From Neorhizobium sp. NCHU2750 (lineage in GTDB: Bacteria; Pseudomonadota; Alphaproteobacteria; Rhizobiales; Rhizobiaceae), in the NCBI RefSeq assembly GCF_003597675.1, contig NZ_CP030827.1, positions 2,976,001 through 3,040,000 of the forward strand: a stretch of DNA of 64,000 bases, written 5' to 3'. Under the pieces are notes generated by a model. It was given only the letters and a program-made list of their open reading frames with translations, was not told the origin of the DNA and did not search any database. This document shows, piece after piece, positions 51,104-59,940 of this stretch (position 1 is its first letter; every line of letters begins with the position of its first letter). The translations under genes were made by a program, and so were the position numbers.

Positions 51104-52873
51104 ATGACAACCCAGCAGATCCTCGCCTTCTCCGTCATCGCACTGATGATGGCCGTCTTCATCTGGGACCGGTTCCGCTATGACGTCGTCGCCTGCTGTG
51201 CGCTGATCCTGTCGGTTGCACTCGGCGTCGTCCCGACCGACAAGGCCTTTTCAGGCTTTTCCGACGACATTGTCATCATCGTTGGCTCGGCGCTGGTGGT
51301 TTCGGCTGGCGTGGCGCGCTCCGGTATCGTCGATACGGCGATCAAGAAATTCTTCCCCAACCTCAATACGCTGCATACCCAGCTGGCGCTCTTGATGATC
51401 GTCGTCGCGGTCCTCTCGGCCTTCATCAAGAATATCGGCGCATTGGCGATCATGATGCCGGTCGCCTTCCAGTTCTCCAAGAAATCCGGCGCCTCGCCAT
51501 CGAAATATCTGATGCCGATGGCGTTCTCGGCATTGCTCGGCGGCCTGATGACCCAGATCGGCACCTCGCCGAACATCGTCGTTTCGCGCATACGCCACGA
51601 ACTGACCGGCCAGTCCTTCACCATGTTCGACTTCACCCCGATGGGGGCGATCCTTTGCGTGGTCGGCATTACCTTCCTGCTGTTCTTCCATTGGCTGGTG
51701 CCAAGCCGCACCAAGGAAAACCACTCGCTGGAGGAAGCCGTAGAGATCAGCAACTACACGTCCGAAGTGATGGTGACCGCCCAGTCGACGACGGTCGAAA
51801 AGCCGCTCGGCGAATTGCTGAAACTCGGCGATGGCGAAGTCATCGCCAATGCCGTCCTGCGCGGCCCCTCCCGCATGGCGCCCTTCCCAGACCTCGTGCT
51901 GCACGAAAACGACGTCGTGCTTCTCGAAGGCCCCTCCAAGGCGCTTGACCGCATTGTTTCGGCAGCCAAGCTGCAGCTTTCCGGCAAGCCGCTGACAGGC
52001 GACCAGGCCAAGGGCGACATCATCTCGATCGAAGCGATCATCAGCCAGGAATCCTCGCTGAAAGGCCTTTCGGCGAAGGACCTCGCGCTCTCCTACACCC
52101 GCGGCGTCAATCTTCTCGCCATCAGCCGCCACGGAGAACGGCTGAAGGATCGTCTGGCCGATCTGAGACTGATGGCCGGCGACGTGATCGTGTTGCAGGG
52201 CTCGCGCAAGAGACTGCCAACCATCATGCAGGATTTCGCCCTCCTGCCGCTTGCCCAGCGCGAGGTGCTGCTCGGCACCCGCCGCCGCGCCTTCATTCCG
52301 CTGATCATTCTGGCGCTTGCCATGGCAACGACGGCCGTCGGCCTCGTCCCCGTTCCGGTCGCCTTTTTCGCTGCGGCGCTTGGCATGGTCGTCTTCCGTT
52401 GCATTCCGCTCGCCGATATCTACAAGTCGGTCGACGGCCCCATCCTCATCATGCTCGCCGCCCTCATTCCCGTTTCCGACAGCCTGCGAACCACCGGCGG
52501 CAGCGACCTCATCGCCGCGTGGCTCGGAGACGTGGCGGCAAACCTGCCCGCCTGGGGCGCACTCGGCATGATCCTGATCACCGCCATGGCGGTGACGCCC
52601 TTCCTCAACAATGCCGCGACCGTGTTGGTCATGGGGCCGATCGCGGCGAGCTTTGCCGGCAATCTCGGCTTCAGGCCGGAAGCCTTCCTGATGGCGGTGG
52701 CGATCGGCGCCGGCTCGGATTTCCTCACCCCCGTCGGCCACCAGTGCAACACGCTGGTCTTCGGGCCGGGCGGCTACAAGTTCTCCGACTATCCTCGCCT
52801 CGGCCTGCCGCTTTCGATCATCATCATCGTCGTCAGCATCCCGGCGCTCCTATGGATCTGGCCGGTCAGGTAG
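51104..52873 (+). CDS. SLC13-family permease with two RCK_C domains
   Basis: This 589-residue protein has an N-terminal and a C-terminal membrane part, with two RCK_C (TrkA_C) modules in between at about 205-295 and 300-380. The SNT-type text KNIGALAIMMPVAFQFSKKSG and LNNAATVLVMGPIAAS near the Asn/Thr motifs is DASS/ArsB-like. It probably exports or imports anions (sulfate, carboxylates) with sodium. ATG at 51104 has CCGGAG upstream. Promoter shared with the siderophore operon that runs the other way. Confidence 0.86.
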   Translation: MTTQQILAFSVIALMMAVFIWDRFRYDVVACCALILSVALGVVPTDKAFSGFSDDIVIIVGSALVVSAGVARSGIVDTAIKKFFPNLNTLHTQLALLMIVVAVLSAFIKNIGALAIMMPVAFQFSKKSGASPSKYLMPMAFSALLGGLMTQIGTSPNIVVSRIRHELTGQSFTMFDFTPMGAILCVVGITFLLFFHWLVPSRTKENHSLEEAVEISNYTSEVMVTAQSTTVEKPLGELLKLGDGEVIANAVLRGPSRMAPFPDLVLHENDVVLLEGPSKALDRIVSAAKLQLSGKPLTGDQAKGDIISIEAIISQESSLKGLSAKDLALSYTRGVNLLAISRHGERLKDRLADLRLMAGDVIVLQGSRKRLPTIMQDFALLPLAQREVLLGTRRRAFIPLIILALAMATTAVGLVPVPVAFFAAALGMVVFRCIPLADIYKSVDGPILIMLAALIPVSDSLRTTGGSDLIAAWLGDVAANLPAWGALGMILITAMAVTPFLNNAATVLVMGPIAASFAGNLGFRPEAFLMAVAIGAGSDFLTPVGHQCNTLVFGPGGYKFSDYPRLGLPLSIIIIVVSIPALLWIWPVR

Positions 52874-53181
52874 CAGCAAGTCCCCCTCTGGCCTGCCGGC
52901 TTGCCAGGGGCGAGCCGTGTGTCTCGCCCCGCCCTTCGAGCCCCCACAAGGGGGAGAAGGCAAGCCGCAACCGTCTGCCTTGTTGGACGGCAGGTGGTGC
53001 GACCGGGTTAAGCCCTCCCCCTTGTGGGGAGGGTGGGGAGGGGTCTTCATTCTGGCATGGACGGATGCTACCCACCCAAAAACCTTGACGCTTCCGCCTG
53101 AATATGGCCTAAGCCTGCGCCAATCCCTATTCCCGGAACAGGCTTGGCGCATATGATTGCGCCTCGAATTAGAGCAGCACC
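52874..53181. other. 308-bp intergenic region dominated by a RIME-like repeat
   Basis: The gap between the SLC13 permease and gltX is mostly repeat copy C (52878-53047). The remaining 130 bp before gltX is AT-richer and should carry its promoter. No small open frame is supported. Confidence 0.5.
52878..53047 (+). repeat. RIME-like mosaic repeat, copy C with nested palindrome
   Basis: This copy has the same framework as the others, beginning AAGTCCCCCTCTGGCCTGCC and ending in the TCCCCCTTGTGGGGAGGG region followed by GGGGAGGGGTCTT. A 24-bp palindrome (52907-52930, arms GGGGCGAG and CTCGCCCC) has replaced the usual CATCT junction. The palindrome nearly equals the one inserted at another place in copy A (two mismatches in 23 bp). 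Confidence 0.87.
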
Positions 53182-54639
53182 ATGATCAACCCGACTCCTC
53201 GCGTCCGCATCGCCCCCTCGCCCACTGGCGAGCCGCATGTCGGCACCGCCTATATCGCCCTTTTCAACTATCTCTTCGCCAAGAAGAACGGCGGCGAGTT
53301 CATCCTGCGCATCGAGGATACCGATGCCACCCGCTCGACGCTCGAATTCGAAGAGCGGGTTCTGGATGCGCTGAAGTGGACGGGCCTGAAATGGTCGGAA
53401 GGCCCGGATGTCGGCGGTCCCTACGGCCCCTACCGCCAGTCCGAGCGCAAGGACATGTATCAGCCCTATGCGCAGGACCTGCTCGACAAGGGCCATGCCT
53501 TCCGCTGCTTCTGCACGCCGGAGCGCCTGGAACAGATGCGCGAAGGCCAGCGCGCCGCCGGCAAGCCGCCGAAATATGACGGTCTGTGCCTGCATCTGAC
53601 GGCGGAAGAAGTCACCTCCAAGATGGCGGCCGGCGAAAGCTCAGTTGTCCGCATGAAGATCCCGACCGAAGGCTCCTGCGATTTCACCGACGGCGTCTAT
53701 GGCGACGTGTCGATCCCGTGGGACAGTGTCGACATGCAGGTCCTCATCAAGGGCGACGGCATGCCGACCTATCACATGGCAAACGTCATCGATGACCATC
53801 TGATGAAGATCACCCATGTTGCCCGCGGCGAGGAATGGCTGGCATCGGTGCCGAAGCACATCCTGCTTTACCGTTATTTCGGCTGGGAAGCTCCGGTCTG
53901 GATGCACCTGTCGCTGATGCGCAATGCCGACAAGTCCAAACTGTCGAAGCGCAAGAACCCGACCTCCATCTCCTATTACTCGGCGCTGGGCTACCTGCCG
54001 GAAGCGCTGATGAACTTCCTCGGCCTGTTCTTCGTCCAGATCGCCGAAGGCGAAGAGCTGCTGACCATGGAAGAGCTGACGGCAAAGTTCGAGCCGGACG
54101 CGCTCTCCAAGGCCGGCGCCATCTTCGACCTGCAGAAGCTCGAATGGCTGAACGGTCGCTGGCTGCGCGAAAAGCTGACGCCCGAGGAATTCATTGCCCG
54201 CACGCTCGAATGGGCGATGGAAAACGATCGCCTGAAGCAGGGCCTCCTGCATTCCCAGAGCCGCGTCTCCAAGCTTGGCGACCTGCCGAACCTTGCAGGC
54301 TTCCTGCTCGCCGCCGATGTCGGCCTGACACCCGCATCCTTCGCGGGCCTGAAGACTTCGCCGGCCGAGACGCTGGAAATCATCAACACGGTCCAGGCCG
54401 ACATCGAAAAGATGATCGAGTGGAACGTCGAGGCGATCGATGCGGAGCTGCGCGCCGTGGCCGACAAGCTGGAGAAGAAGCTCCGCGTCGTCACCCCGCC
54501 GCTCTTCATCGCCATGTCCGGCTCGTCCCGCTCGCTGCCGCTGTTCGACAGTATGGCCATCCTCGGCCGCTCGGTCGTGCGCCAGCGCCTGAAGATCGCC
54601 GCCACGGTCGTCGCTTCGATGGTGGGCGACGGGAAGTAA
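53182..54639 (+). CDS. gltX: Glutamate--tRNA ligase
   Basis: This 485-residue class I synthetase charges tRNA(Glu), and perhaps tRNA(Gln) for later amidation. Marks: the HIGH-type motif PSPTGEPHVGTAYIALFN (here PHVG) at the start, the KMSKS-type motif DKSKLSKRKNP near residue 255, and GlnRS/GluRS family domain order. It lies between two direct copies of the RIME-like repeat (C and D). Confidence 0.95.
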   Translation: MINPTPRVRIAPSPTGEPHVGTAYIALFNYLFAKKNGGEFILRIEDTDATRSTLEFEERVLDALKWTGLKWSEGPDVGGPYGPYRQSERKDMYQPYAQDLLDKGHAFRCFCTPERLEQMREGQRAAGKPPKYDGLCLHLTAEEVTSKMAAGESSVVRMKIPTEGSCDFTDGVYGDVSIPWDSVDMQVLIKGDGMPTYHMANVIDDHLMKITHVARGEEWLASVPKHILLYRYFGWEAPVWMHLSLMRNADKSKLSKRKNPTSISYYSALGYLPEALMNFLGLFFVQIAEGEELLTMEELTAKFEPDALSKAGAIFDLQKLEWLNGRWLREKLTPEEFIARTLEWAMENDRLKQGLLHSQSRVSKLGDLPNLAGFLLAADVGLTPASFAGLKTSPAETLEIINTVQADIEKMIEWNVEAIDAELRAVADKLEKKLRVVTPPLFIAMSGSSRSLPLFDSMAILGRSVVRQRLKIAATVVASMVGDGK

Positions 54640-54691
54640 GAAATTCGCGACGCGCCCTCGCCGTAGGAGGCAGGGTTATCGCATGTGAAGC

Positions 54692-54826
54692 AAGTCCCCC
54701 TCTGGCCTGCCGGCCATCTCCCCCACAAGGGGGAGAAAACGTGCCGCAATCCCCTGCCTTAATTGGGCTTCGGCGGATCGGCTGGGTTAAGCCCTCCCCC
54801 TTGTGGGGAGGGTGGGGAGGGGTCTT
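54692..54826 (+). repeat. RIME-like mosaic repeat, copy D (no insertion)
   Basis: This is the cleanest copy: AAGTCCCCCTCTGGCCTGCC, then CCCCCACAAGGGGGAGA, variable middle, GGTTAAGCCCTCCCCCTTG, and GGGGAGGGGTCTT. It stands between gltX and lysS. A short fragment of the same repeat (CTGCCGACAAGGGGGAGA) follows at 54845-54862. Confidence 0.88.
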
Positions 54827-54922
54827 TCTTCTCTATGAGATACTCCTGCCGACAAGGGGGAGATTTACGCCGAGCCAGCCGCGACGGCACAACAGAACAA
54901 CGAGCCGAAAAAGGCGAACACG

Positions 54923-56419
54923 ATGACCGACAACAAGACCGAAACCGCCCTTTCCTCCGACGTCACCGAAGTGCGCCGCCAGAAGCTTGCGAAGCTGCGC
55001 GAGACCATCGGCGACGTCTATCCGGCGCATTTCCACCGCACGATGACCAATGCGGAACTGGCCGAGAAATACGAAGGCCTGGAGCCGGACACGGAAACCG
55101 AGGACACGGTCACCGTTGCCGGCCGCGTCTATTCCTCGCGCAATTCCGGCATGTTCATGGACATCCATGATGCATCGGGCAAGATCCAGATCTTCTCCCA
55201 CAAGGATGTCACCCCGGAAGAAGCCCGCAACATGCTGGCGCTGATCGACCTCGGCGACATTATCGGCGTCACCGGCACCGTGCGCCGCACCAAGCGTGGC
55301 GAACTGTCGATCAACGCCAAAGAGATCATCATGCTGACGAAGACGCTGCTGCCGATGCCCGAAAAGTGGCATGGCGTCTCCGACATCGAAATCCGCTACC
55401 GCAAGCGCCATCTCGACATCATGACCAACGAAGAATCGAAGCTGCGCTTCCAGCAGCGCTCGAAGATCATTTCCGGCATTCGCCGCTTCATGGAAGGCGA
55501 AGGCTTTCTCGAAGTCGAGACCCCGATGCTGCAGACGGTCTATGGCGGCGCCACCGCCGATCCGTTCAAGACCTTCCACAACACGCTGAAGATGGACATG
55601 TACCTGCGCATCGCGCCGGAACTGTTTTTGAAGCGCACGCTGGTATCGGGCCTGTCCGACAAGGTGTTCGAGATCAACCGCAACTTCCGCAACGAAGGCG
55701 TCTCCACAAGGCACAATCCCGAATTCACCATGATGGAATGCTACTGGGCCTATGCCGACTACGAGGACATCATGTCCTTGGTCGAGCGTCTGTTCGAGGG
55801 CCTCGCCGTCTCCATCCACGGTTCGTCGGACGTCACATTCGGTGACAAGCAGATCTCCTTCAGGGGCCCGTTCAAGCGCGTGCCGATGCCCGACGCCGTC
55901 AAGGAAGTGACCGGCATCGACTTCCTCGCGATCAAGACGGATGAGGAAGCCCGCGCCGCCGCCAAGGCAGCCGGTTTCGAGGTCGAGAAGGATTGGACCT
56001 GGGGCGAATGCCTCGCCTTCATCTTCGAGGAAAAGGTCGAGGGCACGCTGATCCAGCCAAGCCACGTCACCCATTTCCCCAAGGACATCTCGCCCTTCGC
56101 CAAGGAAGTGCCGGGCGAACCGCGCCTCGTCGAACGCTTCGAGACCTATTGCAACGCCTGGGAAGTCGGCAACGCGTTCTCTGAACTGAACGACCCGGAA
56201 GAGCAGCGCAAGCGCATGGTCGAACAGCTCGAACAGGCGCATGCCCGCGGCGAGAAGGACAAGCAACTCGACGACGAATTCCTCGATGCGATCGACCAGG
56301 GCATGCCCCCGGCTGGCGGCCTCGGCATCGGCGTCGACCGCCTGATCATGCTCCTGACCAACGCCCCGTCGATCCGCGACGTCATCCTTTTCCCGGCCCG
56401 CCGCAACAAGGCGGACTGA
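54923..56419 (+). CDS. lysS: Lysine--tRNA ligase, class II
   Basis: This 498-residue enzyme charges tRNA(Lys). Order: an N-terminal OB-fold anticodon-binding domain (TVTVAGRVYSSRNSGMFMDI), then the class II catalytic domain: motif 2 in FEINRNFRNEGVSTRHNPEF and motif 3 in GGLGIGVDRLIMLL. A downstream terminator stops the transcript. Translation begins ATG 54923 with a weak ribosome site (GCCGAAAAAGG). Confidence 0.95.
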   Translation: MTDNKTETALSSDVTEVRRQKLAKLRETIGDVYPAHFHRTMTNAELAEKYEGLEPDTETEDTVTVAGRVYSSRNSGMFMDIHDASGKIQIFSHKDVTPEEARNMLALIDLGDIIGVTGTVRRTKRGELSINAKEIIMLTKTLLPMPEKWHGVSDIEIRYRKRHLDIMTNEESKLRFQQRSKIISGIRRFMEGEGFLEVETPMLQTVYGGATADPFKTFHNTLKMDMYLRIAPELFLKRTLVSGLSDKVFEINRNFRNEGVSTRHNPEFTMMECYWAYADYEDIMSLVERLFEGLAVSIHGSSDVTFGDKQISFRGPFKRVPMPDAVKEVTGIDFLAIKTDEEARAAAKAAGFEVEKDWTWGECLAFIFEEKVEGTLIQPSHVTHFPKDISPFAKEVPGEPRLVERFETYCNAWEVGNAFSELNDPEEQRKRMVEQLEQAHARGEKDKQLDDEFLDAIDQGMPPAGGLGIGVDRLIMLLTNAPSIRDVILFPARRNKAD

Positions 56420-56447
56420 GGAGCATTCTCTCCCAAAGATGCAGATG

Positions 56448-56474
56448 AAAAAGGCGGCCACTGGCCGCCTTTTT
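56448..56474 (+). terminator. Bidirectional terminator after lysS
   Basis: AAAAAGGCGGCC at 56448-56459 pairs with GGCCGCCTTTTT at 56463-56474, loop ACT. The T-run on the plus strand ends lysS, and the A-run side gives a U-run for the convergent minus-strand gene. Confidence 0.92.
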
Positions 56475-56502
56475 CGGTTCTTTGTCTACCGGCAGAAGCC
56501 CG

Positions 56503-57864
56503 TCAATGCGTCGGCTTGCCTGCATCCGCAGCTGGAGCACTCTGCTGTGCCCGGAACTTCGCCAGCCATTCGGCACCGGCTGCATCGGCCGCACTGGCAC
56601 CGCCGCCCTGAGCCTGCGGTTGGGCCGCGGCCGGCGCATTATCTGGAGCCTTCTGTGCATCCCGCCCGGCGGACGGTCCGCCGGCATGGATTTCGTCTGC
56701 CGCATCGGATTTCGACCAGCCCTTGCCACCCTCGGCCGTGGTTTTCGGTTCGCGGGCGGGTTCGGGCGCCGGAGACGCCGCCTGCTTTGCCTCATGGCCA
56801 CTATCGGCATTGGCTTGCGTCTCAGCCGGCGCGGGCGGGGTTTCGGCCTTGTCGCCGAAGATCATGCTCTTGGCCTGATCGAAAAAGCTCTTCTCTTCGG
56901 CAGGCTTTGCGGCATCGGCGGCCTTGTAGGGCTGTGCGCCATGGTCTTCTGTCGCAGCAGCACTGGCGGCCTCGTGACCGGTCGCGGCTTCGCCGGCAGG
57001 CTTCGCGGCCCCGGCATTCTCGGCCGGAACCTGCTCGTCATGGCCTGCCGCGGGCTTTTCCTTCGAACCGAACACCATGCCGGTGATCGACGACATGAAG
57101 CCGCCGCTCTCCTTGGCCGCAACCTCTTCGCCCTTGCCTTCGGCCTCTTCCGCCTTGGCGCCTTCCGTCTCGGATTGCTGCTCGTGACCCGAAGACTTTT
57201 CGGCGTCGGCAGGCGCCATTCCGTGGGTCGGGCTCTTCTTCTTGCCTCCGTGACCTTCAGCCGCGGCGGCAGCACCGTGTTCGCCGCCCGCAGCCGGTGC
57301 GGCCGCGGTCGGGTCGACACAGTCGGTCTTGTCGGTCAGGCTCGCTTCCATATGCTGGATGTCTTCCAGCGGAAGATCAACGCGCATGCCGTAGAATTCG
57401 CCGGTAGAACTGGGTTTTCCATCCATGTAATAGGCGGAGTAACTGGCATCCGGGGCTCCCGATGCCACCTTGCTGGGGTCGGGAATATAGACGACCTGGG
57501 CAGCAATCGCTCTGCCCCGCATATCCGCCGTGTCCTTCGGTCCGCTGGCATCGATCATCGCCACCTGCACAAGGCCGGCCTTTTCGCGTTCCTGAACTGC
57601 ACGAGCGACACGCAGCGCCGTCTTGACGCGCTCCACCCCGTCACCGGACTGGTCGCTGGTCACGTAGCGGCGCACCCACACGCTCTGCCCGCGCCTCATC
57701 TTGTAGGTCTGAAGCGTAGTGCAGGAAAGTCCGTTGATGTCCTTGTAGGACGGGCCGAGGATCTTGTCGGTGCCGATCAACACCGCCGCCGAGCCGCTCG
57801 CGCCGCAAAGCACCAATGCGCCACCAAGCACAAAGATGAGTTTCTTCGACAGCCGGATTTTCAT
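56503..57864 (-). CDS. Large low-complexity envelope protein of unknown function
   Basis: This 453-residue protein has an N-terminal membrane or signal segment (KLIFVLGGALVLCGASGSAA, residues 8-27) and a compact folded domain at about 35-175. That region (GLSCTTLQTYKMRRGQSVWV, YVTSDQSGDGVERVKTALRV, VQVAMIDASG, MRGRAIAAQVVYIP) has no family that I know. From 180 to the end it is Ala/Glu/His/Lys-rich and disordered, with two copies of a short hydrophobic helix motif, GFMSSITGMVFGSKEKP (about 254) and SFFDQAKSMIFGDKAETP (about 335). Membrane-associated or periplasmic; function unknown. Confidence 0.6.
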   Translation of the reverse strand: MKIRLSKKLIFVLGGALVLCGASGSAAVLIGTDKILGPSYKDINGLSCTTLQTYKMRRGQSVWVRRYVTSDQSGDGVERVKTALRVARAVQEREKAGLVQVAMIDASGPKDTADMRGRAIAAQVVYIPDPSKVASGAPDASYSAYYMDGKPSSTGEFYGMRVDLPLEDIQHMEASLTDKTDCVDPTAAAPAAGGEHGAAAAAEGHGGKKKSPTHGMAPADAEKSSGHEQQSETEGAKAEEAEGKGEEVAAKESGGFMSSITGMVFGSKEKPAAGHDEQVPAENAGAAKPAGEAATGHEAASAAATEDHGAQPYKAADAAKPAEEKSFFDQAKSMIFGDKAETPPAPAETQANADSGHEAKQAASPAPEPAREPKTTAEGGKGWSKSDAADEIHAGGPSAGRDAQKAPDNAPAAAQPQAQGGGASAADAAGAEWLAKFRAQQSAPAADAGKPTH

Positions 57865-58100
57865 TGGCCGATACCCGGCATGCTCAAACTCCAGTCACAC
57901 AATACAAGTCATGGAATAATGAAGGCATATTCAGGCAATCTGATTGAAGAAACTTTAAGCGACTTCATCAAGCCACTGCTCCGAAATGGAACATGGTTAC
58001 CCGTTTCACAAATCTGCAGATGAGTGGCCCGGAGACGACTGTATTCAGCCCCCGTACCAGATCGCCACGCCCCATCTTCCCCCCGATTGAAGCTCATTGC

Positions 58101-58112
58101 GGGTATATACCC
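58101..58112 (+). promoter_or_regulatory. MarR-type operator 1 (GGGTATATACCC)
   Basis: GGGTATATACCC is a perfect 12-bp palindrome 40 bp before the MarR start; the centres of sites 1 and 2 are 32 bp apart, three helical turns. Confidence 0.7.
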
Positions 58113-58132
58113 ACTTGCGCACAACAAGGTCC

Positions 58133-58144
58133 GGGTATATACCC
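58133..58144 (+). promoter_or_regulatory. MarR-type operator 2 (GGGTATATACCC)
   Basis: Identical 12-bp palindrome immediately before the MarR start codon (7 bp), so the repressor would block initiation directly. Confidence 0.7.
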
Positions 58145-58151
58145 GCTACAA

Positions 58152-58553
58152 ATGTCAAACGATACGTGTCACTGCACCCTGTTGCGCCAGGCAACCCGCA
58201 AGGTCTCATCCTATTATGACGAGGCCCTGGCGCCGCTTGGCGTCAATATCGGCCAGTTCAGCCTGCTGCGGAATATCCGCCGCATGGAGCCGGTGTCGCT
58301 GACCGACCTCGCCCACAGGGTCGAGCTGGACCGCTCGACCGTGGGCCGCAACGCCAAGGTGCTGGAGCGGCTGGAACTGATCGCCATCGGCCATGGCGAG
58401 GACCACCGCGAGGCGGTCCTGACTATTGCCGAAAAGGGCCGCGAGGTTCTGGAAAGAGGCGCGCCGCTCTGGGACGGCGTCCAGGACGAAATCGACGCCC
58501 GGCTTGGCCCGGAAAAGGCCGAACAATTGCAGGAGCTGCTCGCAGCCCTTTAG
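58152..58553 (+). CDS. MarR-family transcriptional regulator
   Basis: This 133-residue regulator has the winged-helix core VSLTDLAHRVELDRSTVGRN and wing GEDHREAVLTIAEKG, with dimerising helices at both ends. The ATG at 58152 is used because it gives a normal MarR length and lies after the operators; longer readings back to 57993 include the operator region and look non-coding. Two cysteines, DTCHC at residues 4-8, are near the N-terminus and could sense oxidants or metals. It is followed by an MFS gene that has the same operator, its likely target. Confidence 0.88.
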   Translation: MSNDTCHCTLLRQATRKVSSYYDEALAPLGVNIGQFSLLRNIRRMEPVSLTDLAHRVELDRSTVGRNAKVLERLELIAIGHGEDHREAVLTIAEKGREVLERGAPLWDGVQDEIDARLGPEKAEQLQELLAAL

Positions 58554-58590
58554 ATTTTGAAACGCAATGCCGGTATCCACGCGCAAATGC

Positions 58591-58602
58591 GGGTAGATAC
58601 CC
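58591..58602 (+). promoter_or_regulatory. MarR-type operator 3 (GGGTAGATACCC) before the MFS gene
   Basis: One base differs from the two sites before marR. It lies 43 bp before the transporter start, in the 91-bp gap between the genes. Confidence 0.7.
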
Positions 58603-58644
58603 CAAACAAGCCGCATGCCCCGCGGCAATCGAAGGAAGACACGG

Positions 58645-59940
58645 ATGATATCGACAGGCATTGCCGGATGGATGGCGAAGAGACAGCTTCATTACGGATG
58701 GGTCGTCGCCGCCACCACCTTCCTCACCATGCTGGCCACTGCCGCCGCCATGGGCTCCGCCGGCGTGATGATCCAGCCGCTGCATGACGAATTCGGCTGG
58801 GACGTCGCCGATATCTCCTTCGCCATGGCTGTCCGGCTGGTTCTCTTCGGCCTGCTCGGCCCGTTTGCTGCCGCCTTCATGAACCATTTCGGCATCCGCC
58901 AGGTGGTTGCGACCGCGCTTGGCCTCATCCTCTTCGGCATCGTCGTCTCGATGGCGATGACCGAGGTCTGGCAGCTTGTGGCGCTCTGGGGCATCGTCAT
59001 CGGCGTCGGCACCGGCATGACCGCCATGGTGCTTGGCGCAACCGTCGCATCCCGCTGGTTTTCCAAGCGCCGCGGCCTCGTCGTCGGCATGCTGAGCGCC
59101 AGCAACGCGACCGGCCAGTTGCTCTTCCTGCCGCTTCTGGCAGCATTGAGCGAGGCCTATGGCTGGCGCGTCGCCCTGGTCCTGACGGCAGCGGCGATCA
59201 CCGCCGCCATGCTTCTGGTGCTTCTCCTGATGCGCGACCATCCCGCCGATCTCGGCCTGCCCGCCTATGGCGAAACCGGCATCGTCAAGCCGCCGAAGCA
59301 GGACCACAAGCTCCTCACCACGCTCGTCTCTCCGCTCGTCACGCTGAAATCCGTCTCGCTCAGCCCGACGTTCTGGATCCTGTTCGGCTCCTTCTTCGTC
59401 TGCGGCCTCTCGACCAACGGCCTCATCCAGACGCACTGGATTTCGATCTGCGGCGATTTCGGCATGACACCGGTCAGCGCCGCCGGCACGCTCGCCGTCC
59501 TTGGCATATTCGACTTCTTCGGCACCGTTGCCTCCGGCTGGCTCTCCGACCGCTACGACAATCGCGTCCTGCTTTTCTGGTATTACGGCCTGCGCGGCCT
59601 GTCGCTGGTCTACCTGTCCTTCTCCGGCTTCTCGTTCTACGAGCTGTCGGCCTTCGCCGTCTTCTACGGTCTGGACTGGATTGCCACCGTGCCTCCGACG
59701 GTCAAGCTGGCTGCCGAGAAATTCGGCCGCGAAAAGGCGGGCCTGGTCTTCGGCTGGGTCTTTACCGGGCATCAGCTGGGTGCAGCGACGGCAGCCTTCG
59801 GCGCCGGCTATATCCGCAGCGACTTCGACACCTACATGCCTGCCCTGCAGATTGCCGGTGTCATGTGTCTGCTGGCGGCCGTCGGCGTTATGCTGCTGAG
59901 GAAGCCGGGCGATACGGCAAGGGTCGCACAGCCCGCCTGA
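58645..59940 (+). CDS. MFS transporter controlled by the MarR regulator
   Basis: This 431-residue protein has 12 membrane segments and the MFS core motif between helices 2 and 3 in degenerate form (GPFAAAFMNHFGIRQVV). The N-terminal opening GWVVAATTFLTMLATAAAMGS and YSDR-like loop ASGWLSDRYDNRVLLFWYYG follow the OFA/NNP-like monocarboxylate branch. It could import an organic acid or export a toxic compound; the MarR link leans towards efflux or catabolic uptake of an aromatic acid. ATG 58645 has GAAGGAAG upstream. Confidence 0.85.
   Translation: MISTGIAGWMAKRQLHYGWVVAATTFLTMLATAAAMGSAGVMIQPLHDEFGWDVADISFAMAVRLVLFGLLGPFAAAFMNHFGIRQVVATALGLILFGIVVSMAMTEVWQLVALWGIVIGVGTGMTAMVLGATVASRWFSKRRGLVVGMLSASNATGQLLFLPLLAALSEAYGWRVALVLTAAAITAAMLLVLLLMRDHPADLGLPAYGETGIVKPPKQDHKLLTTLVSPLVTLKSVSLSPTFWILFGSFFVCGLSTNGLIQTHWISICGDFGMTPVSAAGTLAVLGIFDFFGTVASGWLSDRYDNRVLLFWYYGLRGLSLVYLSFSGFSFYELSAFAVFYGLDWIATVPPTVKLAAEKFGREKAGLVFGWVFTGHQLGAATAAFGAGYIRSDFDTYMPALQIAGVMCLLAAVGVMLLRKPGDTARVAQPA

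Larger units (their letters stand above)
57865..58151. other. Control region of the MarR gene
   Basis: About 290 bp between the envelope gene and marR. Two palindromic operators (58101-58112 and 58133-58144) lie at its right end. The part nearer 57865 is AT-rich and probably carries the promoter of the minus-strand gene. Confidence 0.5.

Noticed and set aside
56482..58023. 513-codon plus-strand frame opposite the envelope gene
   Set aside because: Ala/Gly/Arg-rich shadow of the low-complexity minus-strand gene; it overlaps the lysS terminator region and lacks a ribosome site.
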